A DNA stretch of 64,000 nt, taken from contig JAPTYO010000002.1 of NCBI GenBank assembly GCA_036873135.1, positions 47,235,452 to 47,299,451 of the forward strand. Direction: 5' to 3'. The notes below the pieces were generated by a model, which saw only the letters and a list, made by a program, of their open reading frames with translations, was not told the origin of the DNA and did not search any database. The position numbers were made by a program, and so were the translations under genes. This document shows, in pieces, positions 11,323 to 22,591 of this stretch (positions within the stretch are counted from its first letter, which is position 1; every line of letters starts with the position of its first letter). Source of the stretch: Clarkia xantiana subsp. parviflora (Eukaryota; Streptophyta; Magnoliopsida; Myrtales; Onagraceae).

Positions 11323-12373
11323 GTTGAAGAGGTTGCCCCCCTTGCTCGATGCTTGTTACTTGTTGCATGAAGACTAATAAGTCTTGTACGGCGCGTTTGT
11401 TGCATAAGTGCTTGAACAAGTGTTGGTGCGTGTTTGCACACTGACCGGATTGTTGATAGCACTTTCCAGGATATCGTTGGCTTGCAGTTTCTGTTCTTAG
11501 CATAATTCTCGGAAGATCCGACGCAGGGGCGCGTTCCTCGAGCGATCCTTAGTTCTTTATGCTGAGCATGACCGTGCTAACTCTTTCTTGTGATAAGAGA
11601 AATAGAGTTGAGGGTTGTGTAGTGGCGTCTTCTGCCCCCCGGTCGAGGGACCGGCCCAAGGAGGAGCGTTACTCCTACTGAGATAAGTGTTTGTTGATTG
11701 TTGATTGTCGCCCTTATGTTGAAGAGCTATGTTGTGCTGAATGTTGAAACAATCATTCTTACATTTGTTGTTGATATTATGAACTCTTTGCCATAAGTCC
11801 TTAGAGATGATGTAGTCTCTTGGTTGCTGTTGGGCTATTTGCTTCCAGCATGTTGAACCCTTTGTGAATGGGTTGATGTTGACAATTCTTTGTTCATGCT
11901 TTTGCTTGCATGTTATTTCGTCACCTAGACCTGTTTTCAATAGTAATTATGTGATAACTTGTTAGTAATATTTCATACCTTGAGTTATCTATGTTGTCCA
12001 TATGCTTTGGACTTGAGAGATAGGATATATATCCTTAAATGATGAACATGATGTCCGTATGCAACTATATGTCGCGCATTGTTAACTGTTGTGATCGCCC
12101 CTCTTGGCTAGACTCCAAGGCATGGCGAGATGGGTAGCGCATAGGATGTTGCGACTTGCGCACTATAGGTTTTGTTTGGAGATGACGGTGGCAATTTCTG
12201 CTTGTTCCGCCGAGTCTACGTTTATTGAATGTGGATGACTAGTATCGTAGACATAGTCCCTGCAGTCGTGACCGATAGCCACTTCCTGATTGATAAGTTG
12301 AGATGTTCTCCTGATTGCTTGCCTGATGCATTATGCATATTTCCCTTCTTTCCTGAATAGCTTGCCGCTATAT
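11323..12373. other. E5 interior, no gene or repeat recognised
   Basis: Anonymous sequence between arrays. A 127-codon minus-strand frame (11557-11940) is rich in Gln/Asn with no domain and no homology that I recognise. Confidence 0.4.
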
Positions 12374-12930
12374 GTGTATCAACCCGCGTTGGGGAAGCAT
12401 ACGTAAGAATATTATTTGAGAGATGTTATCTTGGCTAAGCAAGATACTAGTTTATACCGTCTCTTAGTTCCACTCTAAGGCGACGTTGTACAAGACTCTA
12501 CTTGTAGATTTAATGAGTTTTAAACAGGGTGCGCACCTGCCAGCGTGTATCAACCCGCGTTGGGGAAGCATACGTAAAAATATTTTAGTATTTGAGAGTT
12601 GTTATCTTGGCTAAGCAAGATACTAGTTTATACCGTCTCTTAGTTCCACTCTAAGCTGACGTTGTACAAGACTCGACTTGTAAATTTTATGAGTTTTAAA
12701 CAGGGAGCGCACCTGCCAGCGTGTATCAACCCGCGTTGGGGAAGCATACGTAAGAACATTATTTGAGAGGATTTATCTTGGCTAAGCAAGATACTAGTTT
12801 ATACCGTCTCTTAGTTCCACTCTAAGGCGACGTTGTACAAGACTCGACTTGTAAATTTTATGAGTTTTAAACAGGGAGCGCACCTGCCAGCGTGTATCAA
12901 CCCGCGTTGGGGAAGCATACGTAAAAACAT
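12374..12930. repeat. 171-176 bp tandem repeat, 3 full units plus a partial
   Basis: The motif gtgtatcaacccgcgttggg starts units at 12374, 12545, 12721 and about 12892. Each unit also contains a ggctaagcaagatactag block. The period of about 172 bp is in the size range of plant satellites. Confidence 0.92.
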
Positions 12931-13261
12931 TTTTGTTTTTGAAGAAGCATTTTGTGAACTCTAAAAAGCTTGTTGATAAAATATTTGAGAAAATATTTTG
13001 GCATTGAATGTGATACATCCAAAAAACCGTGTTGATAAAATTTTTTGGAAAGGAGTTTGATACATAAGATATTTGATAAAAAATTTGGCAAAATGTTTTT
13101 GGTAAAATGTTTGAAAAAATATTTGTGATACATGATTCCTGCGTCCAGGGACCATGTAACACTTTTTTGAGAATATGAATTGTGATGCATGCTTTCTGCG
13201 TCCAGGAACCATGCAACACGGTTTGAAAATCTGTAGTACGGAATTGTCATCTTAACCAGAG

Positions 13262-13545
13262 GACTTTTGCCGTATAAAACGAACCCTGATGGCGTTCGTA
13301 ATATGGGAATGCCGACTAGACAGAGGACATTCGCCATAAAGAGTGCACCCTGAACCGGATATACGCACTTGTTATAGAGTGGGGTCTTTGTCTAAACAAA
13401 GAACTTTTGCTGTATAAAACGAACCCTGATGGCGTTCGTAATATGGGAATGCCGACTAGACAGAGGACATTCGCCATAAAGAGTGCACCCTGAACCGGAT
13501 ATACGCACTTGTTATAGAGTGAGGTCGTTGTCTAAACAGAGAACT
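13262..13545. repeat. 140-bp direct duplication
   Basis: gtataaaacgaaccctgatg occurs at 13272 and again at 13412, and the intervening 140 bp is repeated almost exactly up to about 13545. Confidence 0.88.
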
Positions 13546-13727
13546 TCCGTCACTTGAGGGGTGATCAGCCCCGTATACCCATCCTGTTCTGAATCCAGGG
13601 AATGGCTATGAACATGAGGATTTGCCTCTAACCAGAGATGTCACAGCATGTCCTTTTTTAGAAGTGAACATGGGGCTTGTCTTTAAAAAAGAGGATACCA
13701 CAACATGCTATTTTGATAGTAGGCATT

Positions 13728-14090
13728 GGCGTTATTCCAAGGTATTTTTGTAGTAGGTCTTGGTGTTAATCCGAGACATTGCTTGTAGCTGACGTCCTGA
13801 ATAGCCGTCGTTTTGATAGTAGGTCTTGGTGTTAATCCAAGATATTGCTTGTAGCTGACGTCCTGAATAGCCGACGTTTTGATAATAGGTCTTGGTGTTA
13901 ATCCAAGATATTGCTTGTAGTTGACGTCCTGAATAGCCGTCGTTTTGATAATAGGTCTTGGTGTTAATCCAAGATATTGCTTGTAGTTGACGTCCTGAAT
14001 AGCCGTCGTTTTGATAATAGGTCTTGGTGTTAATCCGAGACATTGTTTGTAGCTGACGTCCTGAATAGTCGTCGTTTTGATAATAGTCCG
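13728..14090. repeat. second, unrelated 66-bp tandem repeat, 5 units
   Basis: gtcctga recurs at 13794, 13860, 13926, 13992 and 14058, exactly 66 bp apart. The unit (ggtcttggtgttaatcc...) shares nothing visible with the 66-bp array at 10497. A 103-codon minus frame here is repeat-derived. Confidence 0.92.
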
Positions 14091-15007
14091 CAGGTTGTCA
14101 TTGCGGTATAAGTTTGTTGTACATAGCTTGATGGCTTTGTGTTGCCGGCATCTTCTAGAGATAGACGCCTATGTTATGAATGGAGAAATAAACTCCTTGT
14201 TGGTGTAGATAACAGATATGTTGGTGTTGTATACCATAGATCCCTCCTTGCACACAATGCGTAGCTTGTATTGTTGAAGTAGATTTTTGTGCATAGGTTA
14301 CTACTTGGTGTAATTCCTGAGTAGTAATCGTAGTGTAGCATGTACCTACGAGTAGAGTTACTTTTGTCAGATGATCGCAATTTTTATAAGTTTTCAAAAG
14401 TATGAAGTCATGAAATTTTCTTTTTAGTCATGCATATAATAAATGAAGTAAAGGAATTTGATACGAGGATTCCTTGTTTGTGTAGGAAACTTCCCTGAGG
14501 GCGGATACGATAGGTGTAGATTATGATAGGCAGGATTGCCGAGCACTTGTCAGCTTGGTGCCCCCCAAGTTATTTGGCAGTTGTATCGCTGTTTCCTGAT
14601 TGTTTATATTGGTTCAATTTCTAATAGTGCATGATCTGTCCTTGTGTAACGTCCCCGCCTTGTTTATTATTGCGACATGATTTTTAGTCTTGCGCGTATA
14701 AAATGCTCGAGACTTTATGTTGTTGACGCGAGGAATATGTGTGTAGTTGTTACTTGGCGTTATTCCAAGGTAATACGCGTCATAATAATGTACCTACGAA
14801 AGTAGATTTATCCTTTATTAGATATTTAGAGTTCACACGACGGATTACAAGAAAGCATCTAGTGATTACTTCTTTTGAAAATTACTGAAGCTAATAAGCA
14901 TGAGTTGTACTTAATCTTTAAAAGATTGAACATAGATATGCGAAAAGGAGATAAGGAAGATAAAGGGATTGGTGATGTGTTTGACGTCCCCATGGGTGAT
15001 TTATTGG
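14091..15007. other. E5 interior 3' of gag, no gene
   Basis: On the minus strand this follows the gag stop codon, where protease and polymerase would be expected. I see no aspartic-protease DxG, no reverse-transcriptase YVDD and no integrase motifs in any frame. Confidence 0.6.
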
Positions 15008-16882
15008 CTAGTTGATTCTGCCATGTGCCACATAGTTTCTCAATGCATCTAGCGTGTTGAGCTCTTCAATCTCCCCTTTTGGGGATGGACAAAAGTTGAT
15101 GTCATGCCCCCAGGTTTTACTTTGCTTGTGTTGTTCTTCAACATCTTTGCAAAAGAAGGCAGTCGTTGGCCCGAGTGGACGGTGAAGTTTACTTTCCGGG
15201 AGTTTGAGATTTGCTTCTTCTGCATCCATACTCCAAAGATTGTACAAGTCGTCACAATTGGTTCCATAAGTGACGTTGTTTTTTTGGCGTTTGGCGATAG
15301 GTGGATTATCGTCCGCCATTTCTTTTCCTTTGCCTTTTTCTGAAGACTTGACACGAGGCTTCCTTTGATGCTTATTGCCATGGTCGATATACTTCTTCAT
15401 TTTTCCTTCTAAGATCAAACTGTTTATGCGAAATCTTAGTCCAACACAGCTTTCGGTTTCGTGGCCGTACACTTCATGATTTTCACACCATTTGCTTTCA
15501 TCTTCTCCCAATGGTCCCTTGTGGAATTTGGAGGGTTTTTTCCATAGCTTGGTTTCTTTTATTTCCTTGAGGATGACAGATAATGGTGTGTTCAATGGAA
15601 CACATTTGGCGAGATTGGACTCTCTGATCCTTTGGGCATTTGACTGGAATAGCCCCTTTTGTTGCGGTTGTCTCTTTTTCCAGGAGACATGTATCTCCTT
15701 TTTAATTATTGCCTTCAAGGTTCTTGTTGTCAATCCCGTGATTGGGATGTCGTCGTCACTAGCAGGTTTTTCCCGTCCCTCCTTGTGATAGAAGTCAGCA
15801 TCGTCTCGGCTTGTTCTTGTAGAAGGATCTTCTTTGTGTATTTTGGATGACTCTGCTTGAGTATTCTTTGGAGGGCTGTCGCCTTGATCAACGAATTGCT
15901 TTAATTTTCCTTTGAGGATGAAGCTGTTAATGCGGTTACGTAGGCTGACGCAGCGGTCCGTTTCGTGGCCGAAAACCTTGTGGTTTTCACACCACTTGTC
16001 TTTGTCTTTCCCCAACATACTTTTTCCGAAATTGTTCAGCTTTTTCCACATGTTCGCATCTTTCATCTCTCTCAATATCACGGATAGCGGGGCATTCAAA
16101 GGGATGTAGTCGGCGATGTTTACTTCATTTGGCTTCTCAAAACCTCCTTGAAAAGGTCGTTTTGGCTGCGGCTGCCAATTTCTTCCTTTCTGACCGCTTG
16201 AGGGCGGTTTTGCTTGATTTTGCTTTGGGGGTTGTTTCCATGCCTCTTTTTGGTGTTTTGCTAACACATACCGGTTGCATGAACGTGCAGCTTCGTGCCT
16301 TGGCTGTTGGTACTGGAAGGTACCTTTCGTGCACTGCCCCTCTATTCTTTGGTGCAGTGTGTGTAGATGACTTGTGACTCGAGACTTTGTCCCTATAGTC
16401 TCAACTTGTTCGTTGATTGGAGGCAAAGGAGGTAACGGGTTGACACCTTTGTACTGGAAGGCTCCTTGGTTGGATGGAGGTGGTTGAGCCGCATATCCTT
16501 GGTTCTTTAGAGACTCGCGGAATGCGAGTAACTCTTCCAGCGCAGCCATCATTGCTGGAGTAATGGTGGGCATCGGGTTTGTCCTCGTTCCTTGTTCGCC
16601 CTGCGGCATTTTTGCTTGGGATTCATCTTCATGTACCTCTGGTTCGAAACCAGGTGGAGGTGCGTGATGTTTGTCTTTTGGCTCCTTGTGCTGTGCGCCG
16701 GGCACATTGTCAATCGGTATGGATGAAGCTACGGAAGTAGCGCTTGGGATGTGGGAGGGTCCCGACTGGCTCCCAACTGGAGCTTGGCCTCCTGTTCTTT
16801 TGCTTGCCGGGGACTTCTTTGGATGTCCAGGCCTTTTCCTTGTGTTTTTGACCTCTTCAGGAGGGTTGTGATCACTCGTCAT
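15008..16882 (-). CDS. E5 gag-like protein, 624 aa, duplicated zinc-knuckle module
   Basis: It starts at the first ATG after the PBS (16880-16882). The open frame continues upstream into the LTR but that part is the minisatellite. Residues 1-250 are low-complexity, rich in Pro, Lys and Gln. Residues about 258-334 and 428-503 are two copies of one module: a PLNxPLSVIL segment, a basic linker, then a CxxHx4GHx4C knuckle (WCENHKVFGHETDRC and WCENHEVYGHETESC) and a helix ending in GKxK. A third, more diverged knuckle lies near the C-terminus. E6 gag has one such module (residues 424-495). The capsid domain present in E6 (about 215-345) is absent. I infer an RNA-binding gag relic that may still package RNA but should not assemble alone. 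Confidence 0.8.
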   Translation of the reverse strand: MTSDHNPPEEVKNTRKRPGHPKKSPASKRTGGQAPVGSQSGPSHIPSATSVASSIPIDNVPGAQHKEPKDKHHAPPPGFEPEVHEDESQAKMPQGEQGTRTNPMPTITPAMMAALEELLAFRESLKNQGYAAQPPPSNQGAFQYKGVNPLPPLPPINEQVETIGTKSRVTSHLHTLHQRIEGQCTKGTFQYQQPRHEAARSCNRYVLAKHQKEAWKQPPKQNQAKPPSSGQKGRNWQPQPKRPFQGGFEKPNEVNIADYIPLNAPLSVILREMKDANMWKKLNNFGKSMLGKDKDKWCENHKVFGHETDRCVSLRNRINSFILKGKLKQFVDQGDSPPKNTQAESSKIHKEDPSTRTSRDDADFYHKEGREKPASDDDIPITGLTTRTLKAIIKKEIHVSWKKRQPQQKGLFQSNAQRIRESNLAKCVPLNTPLSVILKEIKETKLWKKPSKFHKGPLGEDESKWCENHEVYGHETESCVGLRFRINSLILEGKMKKYIDHGNKHQRKPRVKSSEKGKGKEMADDNPPIAKRQKNNVTYGTNCDDLYNLWSMDAEEANLKLPESKLHRPLGPTTAFFCKDVEEQHKQSKTWGHDINFCPSPKGEIEELNTLDALRNYVAHGRIN

Positions 16883-16920
16883 AATTTCTGCGGTACGATA
16901 GCTTTTTGTTCGAATCACGT

Positions 16921-16931
16921 AGACGGCGCCA
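16921..16931 (-). other. E5 primer-binding site
   Basis: The complement reads TGGCGCCGTCT, one base after the 5' LTR end GCAACA. The same PBS type is found in E2 and E6 and is typical of Tat-lineage elements. Confidence 0.88.
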
Positions 16932-16932
16932 A

Positions 16933-17846
16933 TGTTGCGTCCGGATGAACTAAGTCGTGGGGACGCGTCTATTCGCGTGGTTGTGCGGGCCTTTGTAACC
17001 CTTCCGTTGGGAGGAGGTTGGGCCACTGACGAGTGTTCAGGCTTGCTCCCGTACGAAGTCTGTATCTCGGTATGGTTGTGACTCGGCAAGGTTGTGACCC
17101 GGCGAGGTTGTGACCCGGCAAGGTTGTGACTCGACAAGGTTGTGACCCGGCAAGGCTGTGACCCGGCAAGGTTGTGACCCGGCAAGGTTGTGACCCGGCA
17201 AGGTTGTGACTCGGGCGTCGGATCCTGCACAAAGGACCAATGCTAGCACGGAGAGGGGGGGTAGTGCTAGCGGAGCCCTCTCCGATGCTTAAGTCATTAT
17301 AGTGGAAAAAAGGTAATTTCTAGAGAGAGAGAATTTCTAGAGAGAAGTCAGAGCTCAAAATACCAAAGTTGGGCAAATGAGAGAATGTGTCAAAATGGGT
17401 GGCCAAGACCTCCTATTTATAGGCTTTCTTGGGACCGGACCCGGTTTTAGAGCGGTTTGATGACGGTTCAAGATCATGCGGTAACCGTCATCCATATTGG
17501 TAATGTGCGAACTTGACTTCTCTACACGCAACGGTAATCGCGGATACGGTAGTCGCGCGATACCCGTAAGGTAATCCGGACCTCGTCGAATTTGGGCAAT
17601 TCGGCGAGGTCCGGATTGCCGCGCAACCCGGACCTCCGGATTGCGAGCAACCCGGAGGTCCGGGTTGCTGCAACCCAGACCTCCGGGTTGCTTTATGCAA
17701 CCCGGAGGTCCGGTCCGGACGCGCGTAAAGGCGCTTCCGGACCGTTTTGATACCGTGGGAGATGTTTTTAAACCGAGATGTAATTTTCGACACGTTTACG
17801 AGGCCCAAAATATAAACACGAACCCGAATTGGACATTTATCCATCA
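16933..17846 (-). repeat. E5 5' LTR (914 bp)
   Basis: Same termini as the left copy. The minus TATAAAT is the complement of 17415-17421. It has four fewer 16-bp minisatellite units than the left LTR but an extra inverted GC-rich motif (about 17645-17695), which together account for the 40-bp length difference. Confidence 0.93.
17066..17209. repeat. 16-bp minisatellite in E5 5' LTR, 9 units
   Basis: Same unit as at 7959, nine copies. The two LTRs were identical when the element inserted, so four units have been gained or lost since. Confidence 0.95.
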
Positions 17847-17851
17847 CCGCC

Positions 17852-19981
17852 CTTAAACTCCGTTTTGGTAGTGGAAAGGCAGCCGAAGCCAGAAAAGTAA
17901 TAATGGAGTATGTTGACCTGCTTTCAAATGACACCAGCGTAAAACATGTGTGTAACAAATAGACCGAGAGGTCCAATTGGAGAAAGATAATCAATATCGC
18001 ATAGGGATATCCGATATCATGGTTTGCTGATGACTTAGGACTAGGTTACTTAATCGATGCAGTTAAGTACACCATGTTCCTATTCAAGAAAAGCAACAAG
18101 AGGAGACTGAAAAGTTCCAATATGCAACACCGCAAGAGGAAACTGGATCGAATTGGTCCTCAAACGAGATCCGGAGTATGACAAATACTGTTGATTTTGT
18201 GATGTAAAATGTACACCTCGTTTGCCATATATATGAAACCGTTAAACGTTTTATATCACTGAAGTCATCTGATATAATTCACTTCTGAATTTCTTTCAGG
18301 GACGTTGGTGAAGATGGCTGAAGTTTTCCTTTTCAACATTTCTCTTTACCTCTGTAGCTTTGTTATATATCTCGGTTCAGTACCAATGTCTTTAAATTCT
18401 CTTATTGTTATTGAATGTCTGACATTAGCCAGTTATGATTCGAAATTATTGAATAAAGTAGTAACCATTCGGCTCATGACATGGTCTACTTATCAAAATT
18501 AATCGACCCAGTTAAACGGGACCGATCTGAAACGAACAACTAATTCAAGAATCCTCCAGTAAAACGGTTGGATTAAATAACGTTCACTCATCTAATCAAA
18601 ACATCCGTCGATTGCGTAGTTTTAAAGAGAACCAACCGAAAATTACATCCTTATTTAAGTACTCCATTAAATGATAAGTATCCCAAAATAATGTGCATGT
18701 AAAACTGATTTGATTTTAAATTTGAAAACTAAAACGATTTTAAAACCATGGATTAAACCTGGTATAAGGCGCGTCACGCGCATGTCACCTCGAGAGACGG
18801 GACACGTCGTTTTAAAGTACAAATTTAATGATGAAGTGTTTTAATAAATGAATGTTGAATTTTCGTTTGTGATCCTTTGTAAATAACTCATTGATAACTA
18901 CTATAGTTAGAAATATGCTTTAATGCTACTACAATCTAGTAGTACGTCAACTATAGCATTAAGCAAGAGCTCAAATGCATAGTCCATGAGGTGGTAAGTC
19001 TCAGGATGAGTTAACAAACGAAAGGAAGAAGTCAGTAAAATGACTCTCCCACTATAAGCCTTGAACGAAAAGCTTGGCTAAGCAATCATATCATTAAAAT
19101 ACCTCGAGAAACATAGTTTAAATTACATTATGTTAGAGTTCAACATTAATTGTTCCTACGAGATGACATTAAGTTGACTCATATTTATCTAACACTATGT
19201 TCCAATAAAATCGGTTGACGCGTTACCATAAAAGCTAAGGAATGATACGGGTGAAACCTTATCATAAAGTAGCATTAATTTTCACATTAAACATGTATTT
19301 AATAAGAGTACGGTCTACTCTTAAAAGGATACAAGTTTAAAACTAACTTGGATTAATGGTGTCGTGGTCGAACATGCACATTATATTGAGGATGGATTTC
19401 GAATGCTTTGCGGAACGAAACGTACATACTACTGATCGAATCAATGAATGGTTTACGGAGATTATCAGGTCCCGCTTACTTAGAGTGGGAGAATGATATA
19501 GCATTAGTGAATGACATGGTAAATGATGATGGAAACGTCCTCATAATAAATCCAGTGGGAGGGCTCACTCCCCCTCACATAATCATCACTAAATGTTATG
19601 CGAATCAAGTCGGACCTGATAATCGTAATGGTGAACTAACACAACTATCCATTATTCCTAGTGGGAGGGAAACGACAAACTTATTTCCAGATCCTAGTGA
19701 TCAAGGAATACATCTCGGAGATAAATCCCGAGATCGAGAGGTCATCCTGAGAAAGTTGTAGATCAAAGTTCAAGCACCGTCATTGTTCCCAGTGGGAGTA
19801 ATGCTCCGAGAAGAAGCATTATTCCGAGTGGCAGTAGCGATCATACTATAGATGGATTAACGAGCCTAGACATAGTCAAAGGCAACGAACTTCTGTCAAA
19901 AGAAGTATCCCATCAAGTGGGACATTCATTCACGAACCAGTAACGGTTCAGCAAGCGATGAAATAACCTCAAACGAGGGAA
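17852..19981. other. E4 internal sequence right of E5, pol hinge region, no intact gene
   Basis: The integrase core is not recognisable. From about 19540 there are Ser/Pro-rich patches (repeated cctagtgggag and ccgagtggcag motifs) that fit the linker between integrase and reverse transcriptase. Before that I see only AT-rich decayed sequence. Confidence 0.45.
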
Positions 19982-21475
19982 TTGAGGAAAACTATGGAGG
20001 ATGAAATATGCCTAAATGAAAATAAATTCGGTTTTGGTCTTCAGTTGATTTACCTGCTAACCGCAGAGCTAGAAAGTGAAATTTTAGAATTCACTATTGA
20101 TGGAAAAGTTGAGTGGTGCAAAACTCGAACGATTACGAAAGAATATACCCAAATTCAGAGAGTGGACTTTGATGAAACATACTCACCAACTGTGCGTTAC
20201 ACCTTGCCCTTGTTGCATGCCTCGATCTAGAGCTACACCAAATGGATGTTAAAGACAGCATTTCTCCACGGAAACCTGGAGGAAGAGATCTATATGGTGC
20301 AGCCAGAGGGTTTTATTACTCCTGGCAAGGAACGTAAAGTTTGCAAACTCCAAAGATTTATTTAGGGTCTTAAACAATCGTCTCGGCTATGGTACCGCAG
20401 ATTCCACGAGGAGATCGTTGGAAACGGATTTGTGAACCTTCACAAGCATCTCTGCGTTTACACTAAGACCTCCGAGTCTAAGTATGCCATCATAACCTTA
20501 TACGTAGATGACATACTCATTGCTGCGAACGATGTGAGTTTCATGAATAAATCAAAGTCCTGCTTAGCATCAGCATTTGAGATGAAAGACATGGGAGAGG
20601 CCACGTACATCTTAGGCATTAAAATTGTCCGAGATCGTGCTGCCCGGAGATTGTGTCTGTCTCAAGAATCCTATATCAACAAACTGTTGAAAAGATTCAG
20701 AATGCTCGATGCCAACCCGTGGATACGCCGGTTGTGTTCAGGTGCGTGCTGTCAAAGCGTGATGGCCCGAAGAACCAGCTGGAGCGTGAACAGATGAAGG
20801 ATGCAGAGTATCTAAGAATGGTAGGAAGTATCTTGTATGCCATGCTATGTACTCGGCCGGATACCTGTTACGCTGTGGGCCTAGTAGCAAGATTCCAATC
20901 AAATCCTAGTTATTAACATTTAAAAGTCGTGAAACGAATTATAAGATATCTGAAAGGTACTGCTGACTATGTTCTGTGCTATAAGGGCAGACAGATAGAA
21001 TTAACCGGTTATAGTGACGCCGACCACGGTGGCGATCCGGATGATCATAAGTCCACCACAGGAGGAATTTTCCTCCCTGCTAATGCTGCCATGTCACGGG
21101 TAAGCAAGAAGCAATCATGTGTCGCGCTTTCCACCATGGAATCAGAATTCGTTGCCATCTCCAAAAACGCACAAGAAGCGGTCTGGCTGAAAAAGGCTTC
21201 TTACTGCATAAATTGACGCTGACGAGGAGAGTAAACCCGTAAAGGTATACTCCGACAGTAAGGCAACCATTGCAGCAGTTAAGAATCTAAAGTACCACAG
21301 TAGGACCAAACACATCGATGTGAAATATAATTATGCTAAATCTGTTCTGGAAGACAATATAATGACTTTAGAATACTTGTCCACAGAAAATACGGTCGCG
21401 GACCCATTAACTAAGCCATTACGTAGAGAGATTTTCAAAAAGCACGTAAAACTGCTTGGATTACTTAGGGCTTAA
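19982..21475 (+). pseudogene. E4 copia reverse transcriptase-RNase H, broken
   Basis: In order and across frames there are: an RT entry motif (VDFDETYSPTVRYT, about 20160), a block encoding EEEIYMVQPEGF, an active-site LYVDDILIA (about 20500) and an RT thumb ending in KDMGEATYILGI. RNase H follows with YSDADHGGD and ALSTMESEFVA (about 21010-21170), and the C-terminal ADPLTKPL (about 21400). Breaks include a shift near 20235, a stop in the conserved IYGLKQ motif (about 20365), a shift near 20720-20780 and another near 21215. Order and motifs are copia. I did not assign a sub-lineage. The enzyme cannot be functional. Confidence 0.88.
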
Positions 21476-22591
21476 TAAGTGGCGTGTATAAGTGATAGCA
21501 TTTTGACTTTTGAAATAATATTTCGATTGAATAAAAGAATTGAAAATTGAGTATATGATCCAACGACGTCATAATGATAAATAACATCGGATTTTACGGT
21601 CTATAAACTAAGTCGTAGGAAGAGGTAAAATTCTTCCACCAAAATTATGTCGAATGTAAACCATGCCTCGTCACACAGGCACGGTCATCTTGTAGGAGAG
21701 TGGGACCTCTACCACAACAAGATTGGCTAAGAACCAGGGGGATAAACCTGGTTAAACAAACTTTGTCACGCCTAAAAGCATGACTTGATCTTCGTTTTGT
21801 AAAATCGCCGTGTTGGACTCTATCCATCATTGAAATCACAATCAGGGCTAGATGAAAGATTTTGCGATAGCATGATTGACATATCCCATCCCAAGCTTGT
21901 CCAGGTGTGCTATCGACGCGTGCTTCATACTGCGCGTGCCATGTTCGACCACGGGTCATGCTCGGTTGTGCTAGCTAGAATCCTTGTGATTCAAAGGGCA
22001 CATAATTCTTCACCTTGAGCATGTAATTGATCTTGGGTGTCTTATGAAGAGGCATCCAAATCCTCACGGACTCAGAACTTATACCTAAGGTCTGGCTCAA
22101 TATTCGCTTCCCGGCGTACAAGCGTAGAGCCGAAGAAAAAGGCCAAGTGACCACGTCTTGGAAACCGGCTGAGTTGGACTAAGGGTATAAGCAATTGGGA
22201 TGGTCATGTTCACCTATAACTCACCGACTATTGTGTTCACTAGGTGGCCACCAACCGGATATTAGTTGAAGGTTGTGAACACTTGTACGGATGCCCTGGA
22301 GAAGTATTCCAATGTGGAAAACTGGGCAATTGGAGAATTATCAGTTGACCAAGGATACAGTGAGGTACATATTTTGTTTTTAACAGGATTGATTTACGAC
22401 AGGGGATCAACGTTCCACGGGCGCTACAATACTCTTAACAGGTGAGTAGCACAATGCCCGTCGTATCCGTCGGTCGCACTGCAAACCTCGTATGAACTAT
22501 TCGGAGACAGACGATAACTGAAGACTGAAATGTTGATGCTATTGGATGACAATACATTAACAGGCACCCTCCCATTCCGGCGAGTGGGAGC
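21476..22591. other. E4 3' untranslated region
   Basis: About 1.1 kb between the pol end and the right LTR, with no ORF of interest. A purine-rich gcgagtgggag at 22580-22590 directly before the LTR is the polypurine tract. Confidence 0.6.

Larger units (their letters stand above)
7826..17846 (-). mobile_element. E5: non-autonomous Ty3/gypsy Tat-lineage element, gag only
   Basis: LTRs at 7826-8779 and 16933-17846, with TSD ccgcc at 7821-7825 and 17847-17851. On the minus strand a TGGCGCC-type PBS follows the 5' LTR (16921-16931). A G-rich polypurine tract (complement of 8780-8796) precedes the 3' LTR. The 8.15-kb interior has one long gag-like ORF (15008-16882) next to the PBS. After it there is no protease, polymerase or integrase, only tandem repeats and unrecognised sequence. 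The close similarity of the two LTRs points to a fairly recent insertion. It must rely on a partner element for its enzymes. Confidence 0.93.

Noticed and set aside
10451..11377. 308-codon plus-strand ORF and 170-237-codon minus ORFs
   Set aside because: They lie wholly in 66-bp and 36-bp tandem arrays. Period lengths divisible by three keep frames open without selection.
12794..13337. Minus-strand ORFs of 83-146 codons
   Set aside because: Phe/Lys/Ile-rich frames over E5 tandem repeats, mutually overlapping and without domain features.
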